Shown here one piece after another: positions 34,260 to 42,851 of a stretch of 64,000 nt of DNA. The notes beneath the pieces were generated by a model, which saw only the letters and a program-made list of their open reading frames with translations, was not told where the DNA came from and did not search any database. Each line of letters begins with the position of its first letter. The first letter of the stretch is position 1. Origin of the DNA: Mahella sp. (GTDB lineage Bacteria > Bacillota > Clostridia > Mahellales > Mahellaceae); assembly GCF_020054945.1 (NCBI RefSeq), contig NZ_JAIHAU010000002.1, forward strand, positions 1 to 64,000, read 5' to 3'. Both the position numbers and the translations under genes were made by a program.

Positions 34260-34284
34260 CGTAGTGTCAAAAGTATTGATATGC
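34260..34284 (-). repeat. 25-base element (copy 2)
   Basis: Matches 31142-31166 at 24 of 25 positions and lies directly upstream of the start-less fragment on the minus strand, as copy 1 lies upstream of cas10. Confidence 0.6.
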
Positions 34285-34360
34285 TAATGACCCGTAATGC
34301 TTTATATGACTTGCTTTCGCAAGTATTTGAACCTTTACCCTCACCTACCTCCACCTTTTG

Positions 34361-36709
34361 CTATGAGAGTGGTCTGGCAGGAGCAACCGCAATATTCCTC
34401 GGTGGTACAATCTCATCGATCTTATAGCGCAAAAACAGTTCATCTAGGAAACCGTCAAGCTCGTCGGAATTAGGGTATTTCCATTCCTCAGATCTGAAAG
34501 CTTCATCGTGATTCCAATACCCATTTGCATGCAATAATTCATGGTATATGACATACTTTATTACATCCGGAGGAACATCAGGTGAGCAAAGCAGCTTATT
34601 AATAGCTATAACAACACTGCCATCATCATATTTTGTGCATAACCCAAATCTGCTTCTCAAAGGCTTATTGCTCCACCTTATTTCCGGCTTAACACCATTG
34701 GGAAACCACTTCTCAATTACTTCATTATAAAGCTCTTCCAAGTTGAAATAATCCTCTACAATATTGAACTCTGCCCTCTCATCAATGCTCACAATTTGAG
34801 GTTCAGCAGGCTCGCCATCTGAAAATTTCTCAATATAGTCATTTACGGTATGTTTAAAGACAAAAAAAGTTTTGTATAATTCTCTGATTATAGGAGTGGA
34901 ATCGTACATTTCCTTCAATTTATACTCTTGTTCCGAACGCCGCAAGTCCATGTCAAACAACTTTTTTGCAATCTTCTTAGCATCGACCTCGTCCCTCTCC
35001 TTGAAGGTATAAAACGGTGGCATTTCACCCAACTCATACAGCGTATCTAATATCAGCTGTATATCATCAAGCTTAGGAAGATTTTCTTCAATATCGAAAT
35101 AATTCTTTAACACCTCTTGTGCAGTGGGTTTGTTTGCCAGCAGATTATCTGCATTTTCCGCTATAAGCTCATATCCCGCTACTTGATTATCATATACAAG
35201 AACCTTTACATCTTCCCCATCACTATTAACTACCGCATACCAGCCTTGGGGGAAAATTTCATTATGCGAAATCCCAGTAATATTCATTTTCATTGCGCTG
35301 TACATCTTAAGGTATAAATCCCATATAGGATAGTTTTCTTCTGGTTCATTTGGAAAATCTAAGCTATTAACCTCAACTATATCTTCATTTTCATCAATGA
35401 GTTCTTGTACCTCTCCAAATTCATCAGCAATAAGCTTCTTAGGATCAAGCCAAAAATTGAATCTATCCCAAGTATCATGGAAATCAACAATATATGCTAA
35501 TTTTGTTCCACCTGCATCAACACCTCTTAACCCTCTACCTATCATTTGCATAAGCAGCGAGTCGCTATTGGTTTGACGTGTGAGAAAAACTGTTTGTATA
35601 TCCGGCACATCGCTTCCCTCGGTTAATATTTGAACGTTTATAAGCACGTCAAATTTATCAGCTTTAAAATCTGCTATGGTTTCCTGTATACCAGGTTCGC
35701 CCGACATACAAAAACGACAGGAAACGCCTGCTTCAGTGAATGCTTTTGCCAATGTAACACAGTGCAGCCTGTTAACTGCAAACACCAGAGTTTTCCCATA
35801 TTTGTCCTTATGCTTTATATATTCGTCAACAATTATCTGATTACGGACCGAGGACTTTGCAAGCTGCTCTTTTAAGTGTTCTGAAAGCTCCCCAAATTTT
35901 TCAAAGTACACTTCGTCTTCTTCCGTTAAATCGAACTCGATTTCACCATTTATTTTGGTTTCAATTCTCTTATATACCGGCTCTGCCAGAAAGCCGGTAA
36001 GAAGAAGCTCTCGCAATGTAACTTCGTATATGTAACCTTTATCTGTACCCTTTCCATTTTTTATATTGCTATTTACATTAAACATCCTTAGAAGCTGACC
36101 CTGTTCAGCATCCTGCATGCGATAAGGCGTTGCCGTAAGACCTAGCAATAACCTGTTTGGGTTGATTTCTGATATTTTTTGTATTACCTTCCGATACGAA
36201 AGAGACACGGCATGATGTGCCTCATCAATAACTACGATTAGCTTTCTTTTACCATTAGCCCCTAACATCCTTCGTAAATATCTCATGCCATTTTTACTTG
36301 CTACCGAACCAATACCGCAAATGTTTATGTCATACCCCAAAGCCTGTGACATTGAGTGATGCCCACCTGATACCGGAATAATTTTTAATGTTTTAAAACC
36401 ATGGTTCACAAGAATTGGCGCTTGCTTGCAAAAAGTGTTATATGTTTGTTCAATAAGCTCCTGCCTATGTACAAGCCATAAAACTTTAAAGCCTTGTGCC
36501 ACGGCTCTGTCAAGCAACCAATTAACAACTGTAAATGTTTTACCGCTTCCAGTCGGCATTACAAGTAAACCATTTTGAGCTTGTTCTGTTTTACCCGATA
36601 GATCGAAGTACATGTCTAAACTGTTTATAGCTTCCAATTGATGCTTGTAAAGCTTCTTATTTTCGGTATCGGAGTTTAGTAAATCTATAGGATCTGTGTA
36701 TTTCCTCAT
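34361..36709 (-). CDS. Superfamily 2 helicase fused to a SprT-like zinc metalloprotease domain
   Basis: About 782 residues. The N-terminal helicase has a Q-like motif (LYKHQLEAI), Walker A PTGSGKT (about 52-58), DEAH box VIDEAHHA, motif III TATPYR, and motif VI QMIGRGLRG, as in type I restriction and repair helicases. After a helical linker, residues 650-783 form a SprT-like domain: IRWSNKPLRSRFGLC, VVIAINKLL, then HELLHANGYWNHDEAF with the HExxH zinc motif and a downstream His. SprT/Spartan domains digest DNA-bound proteins. The fusion suggests DNA-protein crosslink removal or defence. Start ATG 36709 follows GGGGGT by 8 bases. Confidence 0.85.
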   Translation of the reverse strand: MRKYTDPIDLLNSDTENKKLYKHQLEAINSLDMYFDLSGKTEQAQNGLLVMPTGSGKTFTVVNWLLDRAVAQGFKVLWLVHRQELIEQTYNTFCKQAPILVNHGFKTLKIIPVSGGHHSMSQALGYDINICGIGSVASKNGMRYLRRMLGANGKRKLIVVIDEAHHAVSLSYRKVIQKISEINPNRLLLGLTATPYRMQDAEQGQLLRMFNVNSNIKNGKGTDKGYIYEVTLRELLLTGFLAEPVYKRIETKINGEIEFDLTEEDEVYFEKFGELSEHLKEQLAKSSVRNQIIVDEYIKHKDKYGKTLVFAVNRLHCVTLAKAFTEAGVSCRFCMSGEPGIQETIADFKADKFDVLINVQILTEGSDVPDIQTVFLTRQTNSDSLLMQMIGRGLRGVDAGGTKLAYIVDFHDTWDRFNFWLDPKKLIADEFGEVQELIDENEDIVEVNSLDFPNEPEENYPIWDLYLKMYSAMKMNITGISHNEIFPQGWYAVVNSDGEDVKVLVYDNQVAGYELIAENADNLLANKPTAQEVLKNYFDIEENLPKLDDIQLILDTLYELGEMPPFYTFKERDEVDAKKIAKKLFDMDLRRSEQEYKLKEMYDSTPIIRELYKTFFVFKHTVNDYIEKFSDGEPAEPQIVSIDERAEFNIVEDYFNLEELYNEVIEKWFPNGVKPEIRWSNKPLRSRFGLCTKYDDGSVVIAINKLLCSPDVPPDVIKYVIYHELLHANGYWNHDEAFRSEEWKYPNSDELDGFLDELFLRYKIDEIVPPRNIAVAPARPLS

Positions 36710-36816
36710 CAAATAATACCCCCAACTTCTTCATTCCAGAAGAGACATCATACCAAGTGTATCCAGAAAAAAACGTCTTTCCTCGTAATTCCCTTTTACC
36801 TTAGATTCCCGCCTAC

Positions 36817-37125
36817 TCATAACGAGGTAGGCGGAGTAACACCTAATTTTATATAAAGCTCCTTCTGTTTCTCAAGAAGCTCACCAATGCGTAGTTCCCA
36901 CCCCGAACTCTCAAAGCATTCGATAACATTCAGTTTGTCAAGAACACCCTGAAGCGTATAACTTTTAAATAAATCATGATCCTGCATCTGCTTTTTGATA
37001 TAGGAAAGATAAATAAGTGCAATGAACTCAACAAATAGTTTACCGTCAAGGCTTTGTTCTGACGAACCAGCGTACGCATCATATTTAATCTTTCTTTGAG
37101 ATTGCCGAAGGCTTTCTCAAGACAT
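36817..37125 (-). pseudogene. Transposase C-terminal fragment (frameshifted)
   Basis: Reads FGNLKERLNMMRTLVR and, after a frameshift, SEQSLDGKLFVEFIALIYL and SYIKKQM, ending GVTPPTSL. The LKERLN and DGKLFVEFIALIYLSYI stretches are typical of the C-terminal part of IS1634/IS4-type DDE transposases. Confidence 0.75.
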
Positions 37126-37317
37126 CTTTGTTACGGTATATTCCCAAAACAGTGATGGAATCCATGGTCTTATTGGTAATAAGTGCGAAAAGCCGTAATA
37201 CCGCTTTTCAAAACGAGATAGTGGGCTGCTGTCCTCTGGCATCTAACAGGTACGTGGCACCGTAGAAGTATCGTGCTGATTCGGTTGTCGAAGATGGCCC
37301 TCTTTTCGCAGGTGCAG

Positions 37318-37500
37318 TTAAATCATCTTCTTTCTGCCTCTGCCATCAGTAAGAATAATTTCGCCGGTTTTTATGTTTACCCGGCCTATCAGAGTACGTT
37401 TGGCACGGAACTGTTTTTTCTCCTTATCCCAGTAAGATACTGATTCATATGCGTAAGTTATACCCAATCGTTTGTCTGTTTGATAAACAATCGCTGCCAT
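37318..37500 (-). pseudogene. Transposase N-terminal fragment
   Basis: MAAIVYQTDKRLGITYAYES continuing VSYWDKEKKQFRAKRTLIGR is the usual N-terminus of this transposase type. GAGGGGG precedes ATG 37500. The fragment ends after 60 residues (GRGRKKMI), where the catalytic middle of the protein has been lost. Confidence 0.75.
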
Positions 37501-37611
37501 ATACATCCCCCTCGTTATGTGTTGTAACGCATAACGAGGCATTATGCAAGTGTAATATGACAACTATTCTAGTATTCATCTATGTTTCGAGGCCTTTTTC
37601 TCTAAACCTCG

Positions 37612-37764
37612 TTATGAGATAACGGGAATCCAGGCTATAACAGACAAGGTTATATCCATCGCACGTTTTATGAACAGATATGTAGCAGGTATCTCCCGCG
37701 TTCCCGTTATATATCTACTTACTGGCGGCGTAGTATTATCCGTCAGCATGTGTTCGTTCTGCAT
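37612..37764 (-). pseudogene. 5' remnant of a bacterial sugar transferase gene
   Basis: MQNEHMLTDNTTPPVSRY, then EIPATYLFIKRAMDITLSVIAW, after which the insertion-sequence end supplies a stop. FIKRAMDITLSVIA is the signature first membrane helix of WcaJ/PglC-type undecaprenyl-phosphate sugar transferases, which begin O-antigen and exopolysaccharide synthesis. A good ribosome site (AAAGGGG) precedes ATG 37764. Everything after residue 45 is lost. Confidence 0.75.
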
Positions 37765-38140
37765 ATGTACCTATCCCCTTTACAATATCTGGTGTTTCTA
37801 GAAAATACAATACTTTTCTCCTTATGGTATATCGGATGGCATTTTTTGGCCATGGCTCATGCATCTGCCAAAATATATCGCTTCTTTTGTGTTTCTTCTA
37901 TGACCTCTTTGGTCCTCCCCGGGGCCGAAACACCCGGCTTAAACCGCCGATTTTGTATTGCCCGCCATGTTGTACTTCTATTATAGCACAGCGCAGCGCA
38001 AAAGCACTTGCAAAAGTCAAAATTAGCAGTACTTAACTCCTATTTTTTCTTTAAAAGTAACCCCTTCTGCTTTTAATTGTATTATTATTGTTGAAATACG
38101 TCAATAGTAATATCTTAGTAATCTTTTACGAAGCGGGGAT
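37765..38140. other. Non-coding stretch between the broken sugar transferase and the isomerase
   Basis: No convincing gene on either strand. It contains a GC-rich patch (CCTCCCCGGGGCCG near 37915-37930) and an imperfect GACC/GGTC hairpin, which may belong to the leader of the truncated transferase gene, then AT-rich sequence. Confidence 0.4.
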
Positions 38141-38170
38141 AGCGGCCGGCCGCTTTGGCACGGTCGTGCC
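38141..38170. promoter_or_regulatory. Two adjacent perfect palindromes upstream of the isomerase promoter
   Basis: AGCGGCCGGCCGCT (38141-38154) and GGCACGGTCGTGCC (38157-38170; 6-bp arms) stand 2 bases apart, about 28 bases before the -35 box. Likely operators or a stem-loop pair; no T run follows. Confidence 0.45.
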
Positions 38171-38197
38171 TTCCATGGCAGAAATATTGTTTTACCG

Positions 38198-38225
38198 TTG
38201 CATCAACATAAAATCGTGGTATAAT
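38198..38225 (+). promoter_or_regulatory. Sigma-A type promoter of the isomerase gene
   Basis: TTGCAT (38198-38203), 16 bases, TATAAT (38220-38225), about 100 bases before the start codon. Confidence 0.65.
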
Positions 38226-38327
38226 TTATATGTATTCTATAAACGTTGCGCTGTATGTTTGTATGTTTTCTGAACACGATTACATATGGCGCAAATAATG
38301 TTGTTACATAAAAGGAGATGTTGTTTT

Positions 38328-39827
38328 ATGCGTTCCACACCCATTGGCATAGTAATGATGAACGACGCACGCCCGCACGTATACAGCGTCAACAACGCTG
38401 AAAATATGGCTGTTGTACAGGGCTGGGCAGATGTAATTCGCCGGCGTTTTAAAAACGTCGACGGATCCTCGCCGGAAGTGATAACCGCTTCGGAAACCAT
38501 CACCGGCGTGCGCGTCGCACAAAAAATAGGCGAGGAATTGCGCCGAGCCAATTGTCGCCAGGTCATCATGTGCTACAATGTATGGGATTTCCCGTATCTG
38601 GTATGGCCTTTCATCAATTCCCTGGGCAGAGATGTGCCAATATTAAGCCTTTCCAACAACAATGGCCAGTATCCCGGGAATGTCGGCCTTTTGGCCACTG
38701 ATGGGGCTCTGCGCCAGGCCGGTATACGCACCCACCGGATAGTAGGCGATATGAATGATCAAAGCACTCAAGATCAGGTGCTGGATTGGTTGCGCGCCAG
38801 CGAGGCTTATACCACGATGCACAACGAGATATACGGCATATACGGCGGCCCGTCTATGGGCATGGATACGGGCTATTTCCACCTTGTTCCCAATGTCAAG
38901 ACATTTGGCACCAATGTATTTTTCGTAGACCAATTGCTGTTGCTTAAAAAAATGGAGAAAGAGGTCGATGAGGCTGAGGTTGAGAAGGGTTTCAAATGGT
39001 TTAACGACCTTTTAGGCGATCGTATATTGTATGACGGCCATATGCTTACACCGGAAACATTGAAAACACAGATACGCCTTTATCTGGCCATGAAGTTAGT
39101 GAATGAAGAAGAAGGTTTCAATTTCTGCGGGCTTAAAGGCCAAAGAGAGCTTACCGAAAACGTATGTCTGGGCGATATAGCCGAGATGCTGATGAACGAT
39201 CCATACGATTGGAACGGCCCGAAAGAGCCTATGGTATGCGCTACCGAAGGGGATTCGTATGCGGCTATGACAATGCAGCTTTTGAAGTATGTAAGCGGCG
39301 GTCTGCCCACATTATTCATGGATGTGCGTTTATATCATCCTGAATTGGATATCTGGGACTGGTGTAATTCCGGCAATCACTCCAGCTATTATGCCAGCTA
39401 CAGCATGAATGCCGCCGATAACTTTAAGAAGCTGACATTGCATCCGGCGCTTGAGTTTTACTTCAAAGCAGGCGGAGCATCTGTGGCATTCGATGCCGGA
39501 CCGGCTCAGATGACATTTGCGCGATTGGGCTTATGGGACGACAAACCATTTATGGTCATAATGGCCGGAGAGAATGTGGAACTTCCCGCCGAGCAACGCA
39601 AGGCTATAAATGCTCAAACCGATCCCACCTGGCCGCATGTTCATGCGCGTGTACACGGCAGTTTCCAGGAATTTCTGAATGTATTCCCCGCCAATCATGT
39701 ATTGGGTGTAAAAGGCGACTACGTGCGCGCTTTAAACTATCTATGCGAGATAATAGGCATTCCGTCCATAATACTTGGACCGGAAGGTCAGCAACGCTTG
39801 AAGCCGATATGGGAGATAATGAATTAA
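38328..39827 (+). CDS. L-fucose/L-arabinose isomerase family protein
   Basis: 499 residues, the length of this family. Typical segments are the N-terminal Rossmann-like sugar-binding part (IGIVMMNDARPHVYS, RRANCRQVIMCYNVWDFPYLVWPF), CGLKGQRELTENVCLGDIAEMLMNDP, and CATEGDSYAAMTMQLLKYVSGGLPTLFMDVR with the metal-binding acids. It converts an aldose to a ketose; the exact sugar is not readable. ATG 38328 is 10 bases after AAAGGAG. It appears to be a single-gene transcript between its promoter and a bidirectional terminator. Confidence 0.88.
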   Translation: MRSTPIGIVMMNDARPHVYSVNNAENMAVVQGWADVIRRRFKNVDGSSPEVITASETITGVRVAQKIGEELRRANCRQVIMCYNVWDFPYLVWPFINSLGRDVPILSLSNNNGQYPGNVGLLATDGALRQAGIRTHRIVGDMNDQSTQDQVLDWLRASEAYTTMHNEIYGIYGGPSMGMDTGYFHLVPNVKTFGTNVFFVDQLLLLKKMEKEVDEAEVEKGFKWFNDLLGDRILYDGHMLTPETLKTQIRLYLAMKLVNEEEGFNFCGLKGQRELTENVCLGDIAEMLMNDPYDWNGPKEPMVCATEGDSYAAMTMQLLKYVSGGLPTLFMDVRLYHPELDIWDWCNSGNHSSYYASYSMNAADNFKKLTLHPALEFYFKAGGASVAFDAGPAQMTFARLGLWDDKPFMVIMAGENVELPAEQRKAINAQTDPTWPHVHARVHGSFQEFLNVFPANHVLGVKGDYVRALNYLCEIIGIPSIILGPEGQQRLKPIWEIMN

Positions 39828-39830
39828 CCG

Positions 39831-39858
39831 ATAAAGCCGGGCATATGCCCGGCTTTAT
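39831..39858. terminator. Bidirectional terminator
   Basis: ATAAAGCCGGGC-atat-GCCCGGCTTTAT, a perfect 12-bp stem between convergent genes, with T-rich flanks in both directions. Confidence 0.85.
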
Positions 39859-39873
39859 TAATATGTTCAGATT

Positions 39874-40986
39874 CTATACGGTATTGCTCTCGATAAGGTT
39901 TGCCATTTCATCCAGCGCCGCCTCCGCCGATTCCACCAGCTCGTTTATGAGCTCTTTTACCGGCATTATGCGGTCTATCCTGTATACATTGGCCCCCGCA
40001 AAAGCAAAACCATTATCCAAATCACCCTGCCTGGCACTTAATAATGCATCGGCTATACAATAGGGCGATGCCTTTGGATCACATGTCTTTAAACAATTGT
40101 ACTGGCAGCGTATGGGTTTTTTTATGCCCATGGCCACATCATCCAGAAATTTATTCCTGATGGCTCTGCCCACAAGCCCCACCGGGCTCTGTATATATAT
40201 TATGTCCTCTTTTTTCGCGTTTACATAAGCCATTTTAAATCGTTCATCGGCATCGCATTCATCGGTCGCCACAAAACGCGTGGCCATTTGCACGCCGTCC
40301 AATCCTTTGGCCAGCACTCGCGCTATATCCTTTCCGTCATATATACCACCGGCCACTACTACCGGTATATGCTTATCATATTTTTGCTCAAATGGCACAA
40401 TGCTTTTCTTTACGTCCAATGCAATATCTTCCACATCGATATCATCGATATTCTCCAGTTGCTTGGCGGAATAACCAAGGTGCCCGCCCGCTAAAGGTCC
40501 CTCGACAACTATGGCGTCGGGTACAACGCTGTATTTGTTATCCCAATTTTTGCATATAAGTACCGCAGCTCTGGCCGATGATACTATAGGCACAGCCTTG
40601 GTATCGGTACCTTTTGTGACCTCGGGCAGGCGCATGGGCAGGCCTGCTCCGGCAAATATTATATCTATACCCTCTTCCACTGCAGCTTTAGCCAATTCAG
40701 CAAAGTTGGTCATAACAGACAGAAGATTTAAACCTATTATCCCATCAGGGCTGGCCTCTCGCGTCTTGCGTATCTCTTCCTTGAGGCCTTTTATCGACGA
40801 AGCGCGATAATGCAATCTGAAATCGGGCTCGCGAAATCCTACCGCGGTGCCCGATATGACGCCTATCCCGCCCTCATTGGCCACGGCCGACGCCAATCTT
40901 GACAACGATATACCAACGCCCATACCGCCTTGTATAATCGGTATTTTGGCTATTAAATTTCCTATCCTCAGTTTGGGTAATTTCAT
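39874..40986 (-). CDS. Nitronate monooxygenase / 2-nitropropane dioxygenase-like flavoprotein
   Basis: 370 residues, FMN-dependent TIM barrel related to FabK. Visible are PIIQGGMGVGIS at the N-terminus, VVEGPLAGGHLG, VVAGGIYDGKDIARVLAKGLDGVQMATRFVATDEC and, C-terminally, a cysteine cluster CQYNCLKTCDPKASPYC that is common in clostridial members. It oxidises nitronates or acts on a related substrate; FabK-type enoyl reductase activity is less likely because the gene stands alone. Start ATG 40986 follows AAAGGAA by 6 bases. Confidence 0.87.
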   Translation of the reverse strand: MKLPKLRIGNLIAKIPIIQGGMGVGISLSRLASAVANEGGIGVISGTAVGFREPDFRLHYRASSIKGLKEEIRKTREASPDGIIGLNLLSVMTNFAELAKAAVEEGIDIIFAGAGLPMRLPEVTKGTDTKAVPIVSSARAAVLICKNWDNKYSVVPDAIVVEGPLAGGHLGYSAKQLENIDDIDVEDIALDVKKSIVPFEQKYDKHIPVVVAGGIYDGKDIARVLAKGLDGVQMATRFVATDECDADERFKMAYVNAKKEDIIYIQSPVGLVGRAIRNKFLDDVAMGIKKPIRCQYNCLKTCDPKASPYCIADALLSARQGDLDNGFAFAGANVYRIDRIMPVKELINELVESAEAALDEMANLIESNTV

Positions 40987-41054
40987 AAATATTTCCTTTA
41001 CAAAAAATAAACTTTTATATGTTATTATACCATGCGGTTATGTGCTGAGCAACA

Positions 41055-42239
41055 CTAATTATGCAGATTTTCAACAAATGCCCCGATGCGCTTTAGCGCT
41101 TCTGTCAATGCATCTATAGAATAAGCATAGGAACAGCGTATGAAGCCTTCTCCGCTGGCACCGAAGGCATTGCCCGGCACAACAGCCACCTTTTGTTCCT
41201 GCAGCAGCCTTTCGCAAAATTCCTCGCTGCTCATACCGGTACGCTGTATAGACGGAAACACGTAAAACGCTCCTCTGGGCTCAAAACACTCTAAGCCCAT
41301 ATCATTAAAGCTTTTGACCATAAGCCTCCGCCGCCTGTCATATTCCCTATGCATGCGTTTTACATCTTCATAGTCGTCGTTATAGCCGGCCCGCAGCGCT
41401 TCTACTGCGGCTATCTGGCTCATAACGGGTGCGCAAAGCATGGTATATTGGTGTATCTTGACCATAGCCGCTATTATGTCCCTATGTCCGGCCGCATAGC
41501 CGACGCGCCATCCCGTCATGGCAAAAGCCTTGGAGAATCCGCTTATAAGCACTGTTCTTTCTTCCATACCCGGCAAAGACGCTATGCTGACATGCGCTGT
41601 ATCGCCATATGTAAGTTCGGCATATATCTCATCCGATAATACGAGTATATCGGTATCCTTCAATACATCAGCTATAGCCTCAAGATCCGACCGCAGCATT
41701 ACTCCCCCGGTAGGATTATTGGGATAAGGCAATATAAGCGCTTTGGTATGGGGCGTTATAGCCTCCCGCAATGCCTGCGGCGTAAGGCGGAACTCATCCT
41801 CGGCCTTGGTCACTATAGGCACCACGCGGCCGCCCGCCATCTCCACACAAGGCATATAAGACACATAGGAAGGCTCGGGGACCAATACCTCATCGCCCGG
41901 GGTCACTATCGCTCTCAACGCTAGATCTATAGCCTCGCTGGCTCCCACAGTAACGATTATCTGGTCCTCAAAGCTGTAAGCAAGGTTAAAGCGATGGGAC
42001 AGATAACGCGCGATCTCTCTGCGCAGGTCGGGTAATCCCCAGTTGGATGTATAATGCGTATAACCCTCTTCTAAAGAATGTATGCTGGCCTCTCTTATAT
42101 GCCATGGCGTTATAAAGTCCGGTTCGCCCACACCGAGCGATACTGCTCCTTCGATCTCGTCGACTAAGTCAAAAAAACGCCTTATGCCCGAAGGCGGCAT
42201 ATCTCTGATAACCGGAGATATCATATCCTTTATATTCAC
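41055..42239 (-). CDS. PLP-dependent aminotransferase, class I/II
   Basis: 394 residues with the fold-type I signatures VGEPDFITP, NNPTGGVM, SDEIYAEL, and the PLP lysine in SGFSKAFAMTGWRVGYAAG. Probably an aspartate/aromatic aminotransferase; the substrate is not fixed by sequence. Start is GTG 42239, overlapping the stop of the Lrp-type gene (GTGA), so the pair is translationally coupled and the regulator probably controls it in response to an amino acid. Confidence 0.9.
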   Translation of the reverse strand: MNIKDMISPVIRDMPPSGIRRFFDLVDEIEGAVSLGVGEPDFITPWHIREASIHSLEEGYTHYTSNWGLPDLRREIARYLSHRFNLAYSFEDQIIVTVGASEAIDLALRAIVTPGDEVLVPEPSYVSYMPCVEMAGGRVVPIVTKAEDEFRLTPQALREAITPHTKALILPYPNNPTGGVMLRSDLEAIADVLKDTDILVLSDEIYAELTYGDTAHVSIASLPGMEERTVLISGFSKAFAMTGWRVGYAAGHRDIIAAMVKIHQYTMLCAPVMSQIAAVEALRAGYNDDYEDVKRMHREYDRRRRLMVKSFNDMGLECFEPRGAFYVFPSIQRTGMSSEEFCERLLQEQKVAVVPGNAFGASGEGFIRCSYAYSIDALTEALKRIGAFVENLHN

Positions 42240-42727
42240 GGGCTCACCGCCAGTCTGTGGTCCTGTTCGTGATCTTCCAATATAATGCCTTCGACCTTAT
42301 ATTTTTTCAATATAAAGTGCGTTGCCGTACTCAGCACCGACTCCAGCGGCGATAATCTCTCGGCCACGAAATAGGCGATATCCTTCATGGTCTTGCCTTC
42401 TACCGTAACTGCCAAATCATAATCGCCAGACATCAGATATACCGACTGCACCTCAGGAAAACGATATATGCGCTCGGCTATAACGTCAAATCCCTGATCC
42501 CTCTGAGGTACTACCTTGACCTCTATAAGCGCTGTAACGAACTCCCTGTCGGTTTTCTCCCAATTTATGATAGTATTATACTTGACTATCACACCTCGGT
42601 CTTCCAACGCTTTTATAGTCGCCTCTACCTCTTTTACGTCAACACCGAGCATGGCCGATATCTGCTCAGCACTAACCCTATGGTCATCAGATAGGATTTC
42701 CAAAATATTATTTTCTAATTCAGTCAT
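42236..42727 (-). CDS. Lrp/AsnC-family transcriptional regulator
   Basis: 163 residues: N-terminal helix-turn-helix (LENNILEILSDDHRVSAEQISAMLGVDVKEVEATIKALEDRGVI) and a C-terminal RAM ligand domain (VQSVYLMSGDYDLAVTVEGKTM). These act as octameric DNA-binding proteins that sense amino acids. It is coupled to the aminotransferase gene downstream. The ribosome site before ATG 42727 is weak. Confidence 0.9.
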   Translation of the reverse strand: MTELENNILEILSDDHRVSAEQISAMLGVDVKEVEATIKALEDRGVIVKYNTIINWEKTDREFVTALIEVKVVPQRDQGFDVIAERIYRFPEVQSVYLMSGDYDLAVTVEGKTMKDIAYFVAERLSPLESVLSTATHFILKKYKVEGIILEDHEQDHRLAVSP

Positions 42728-42807
42728 ATATATGGCAAAAATGCCTGCACCGCCTTTCTGAATAATAGCTTTCTATACAATTATATGCCCTATCGCTTAT
42801 GCTAGCA

Positions 42808-42840
42808 ATAAAAAAAATACCTTCACTAATCGGAAGGCAT
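42808..42840 (-). terminator. Terminator after the VanW-domain gene
   Basis: ATGCCTTC-cgattagt-GAAGGTAT on the minus strand followed by a run of eight T. Confidence 0.8.
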
Positions 42841-42851
42841 AACAAATCCGT

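Larger units (their letters stand above)
36804..37631 (-). mobile_element. Decayed insertion sequence (IS1634/IS4-like)
   Basis: The ends are inverted: GATTCCCG followed by CTCATAACGAGGT at 36804-36829, and, reversed, GGATTCCCG with CTCATAACGAGGT at 37604-37631. Inside are the N- and C-terminal pieces of one DDE transposase on the minus strand, with most of the middle deleted, so about 0.8 kb remains. It interrupts a sugar-transferase gene on its right side. Confidence 0.8.

Noticed and set aside
37824..38036. Plus-strand open frame of 70 codons before the isomerase
   Set aside because: No ribosome site and no protein-like pattern; it is cysteine- and proline-rich by chance over a GC patch.
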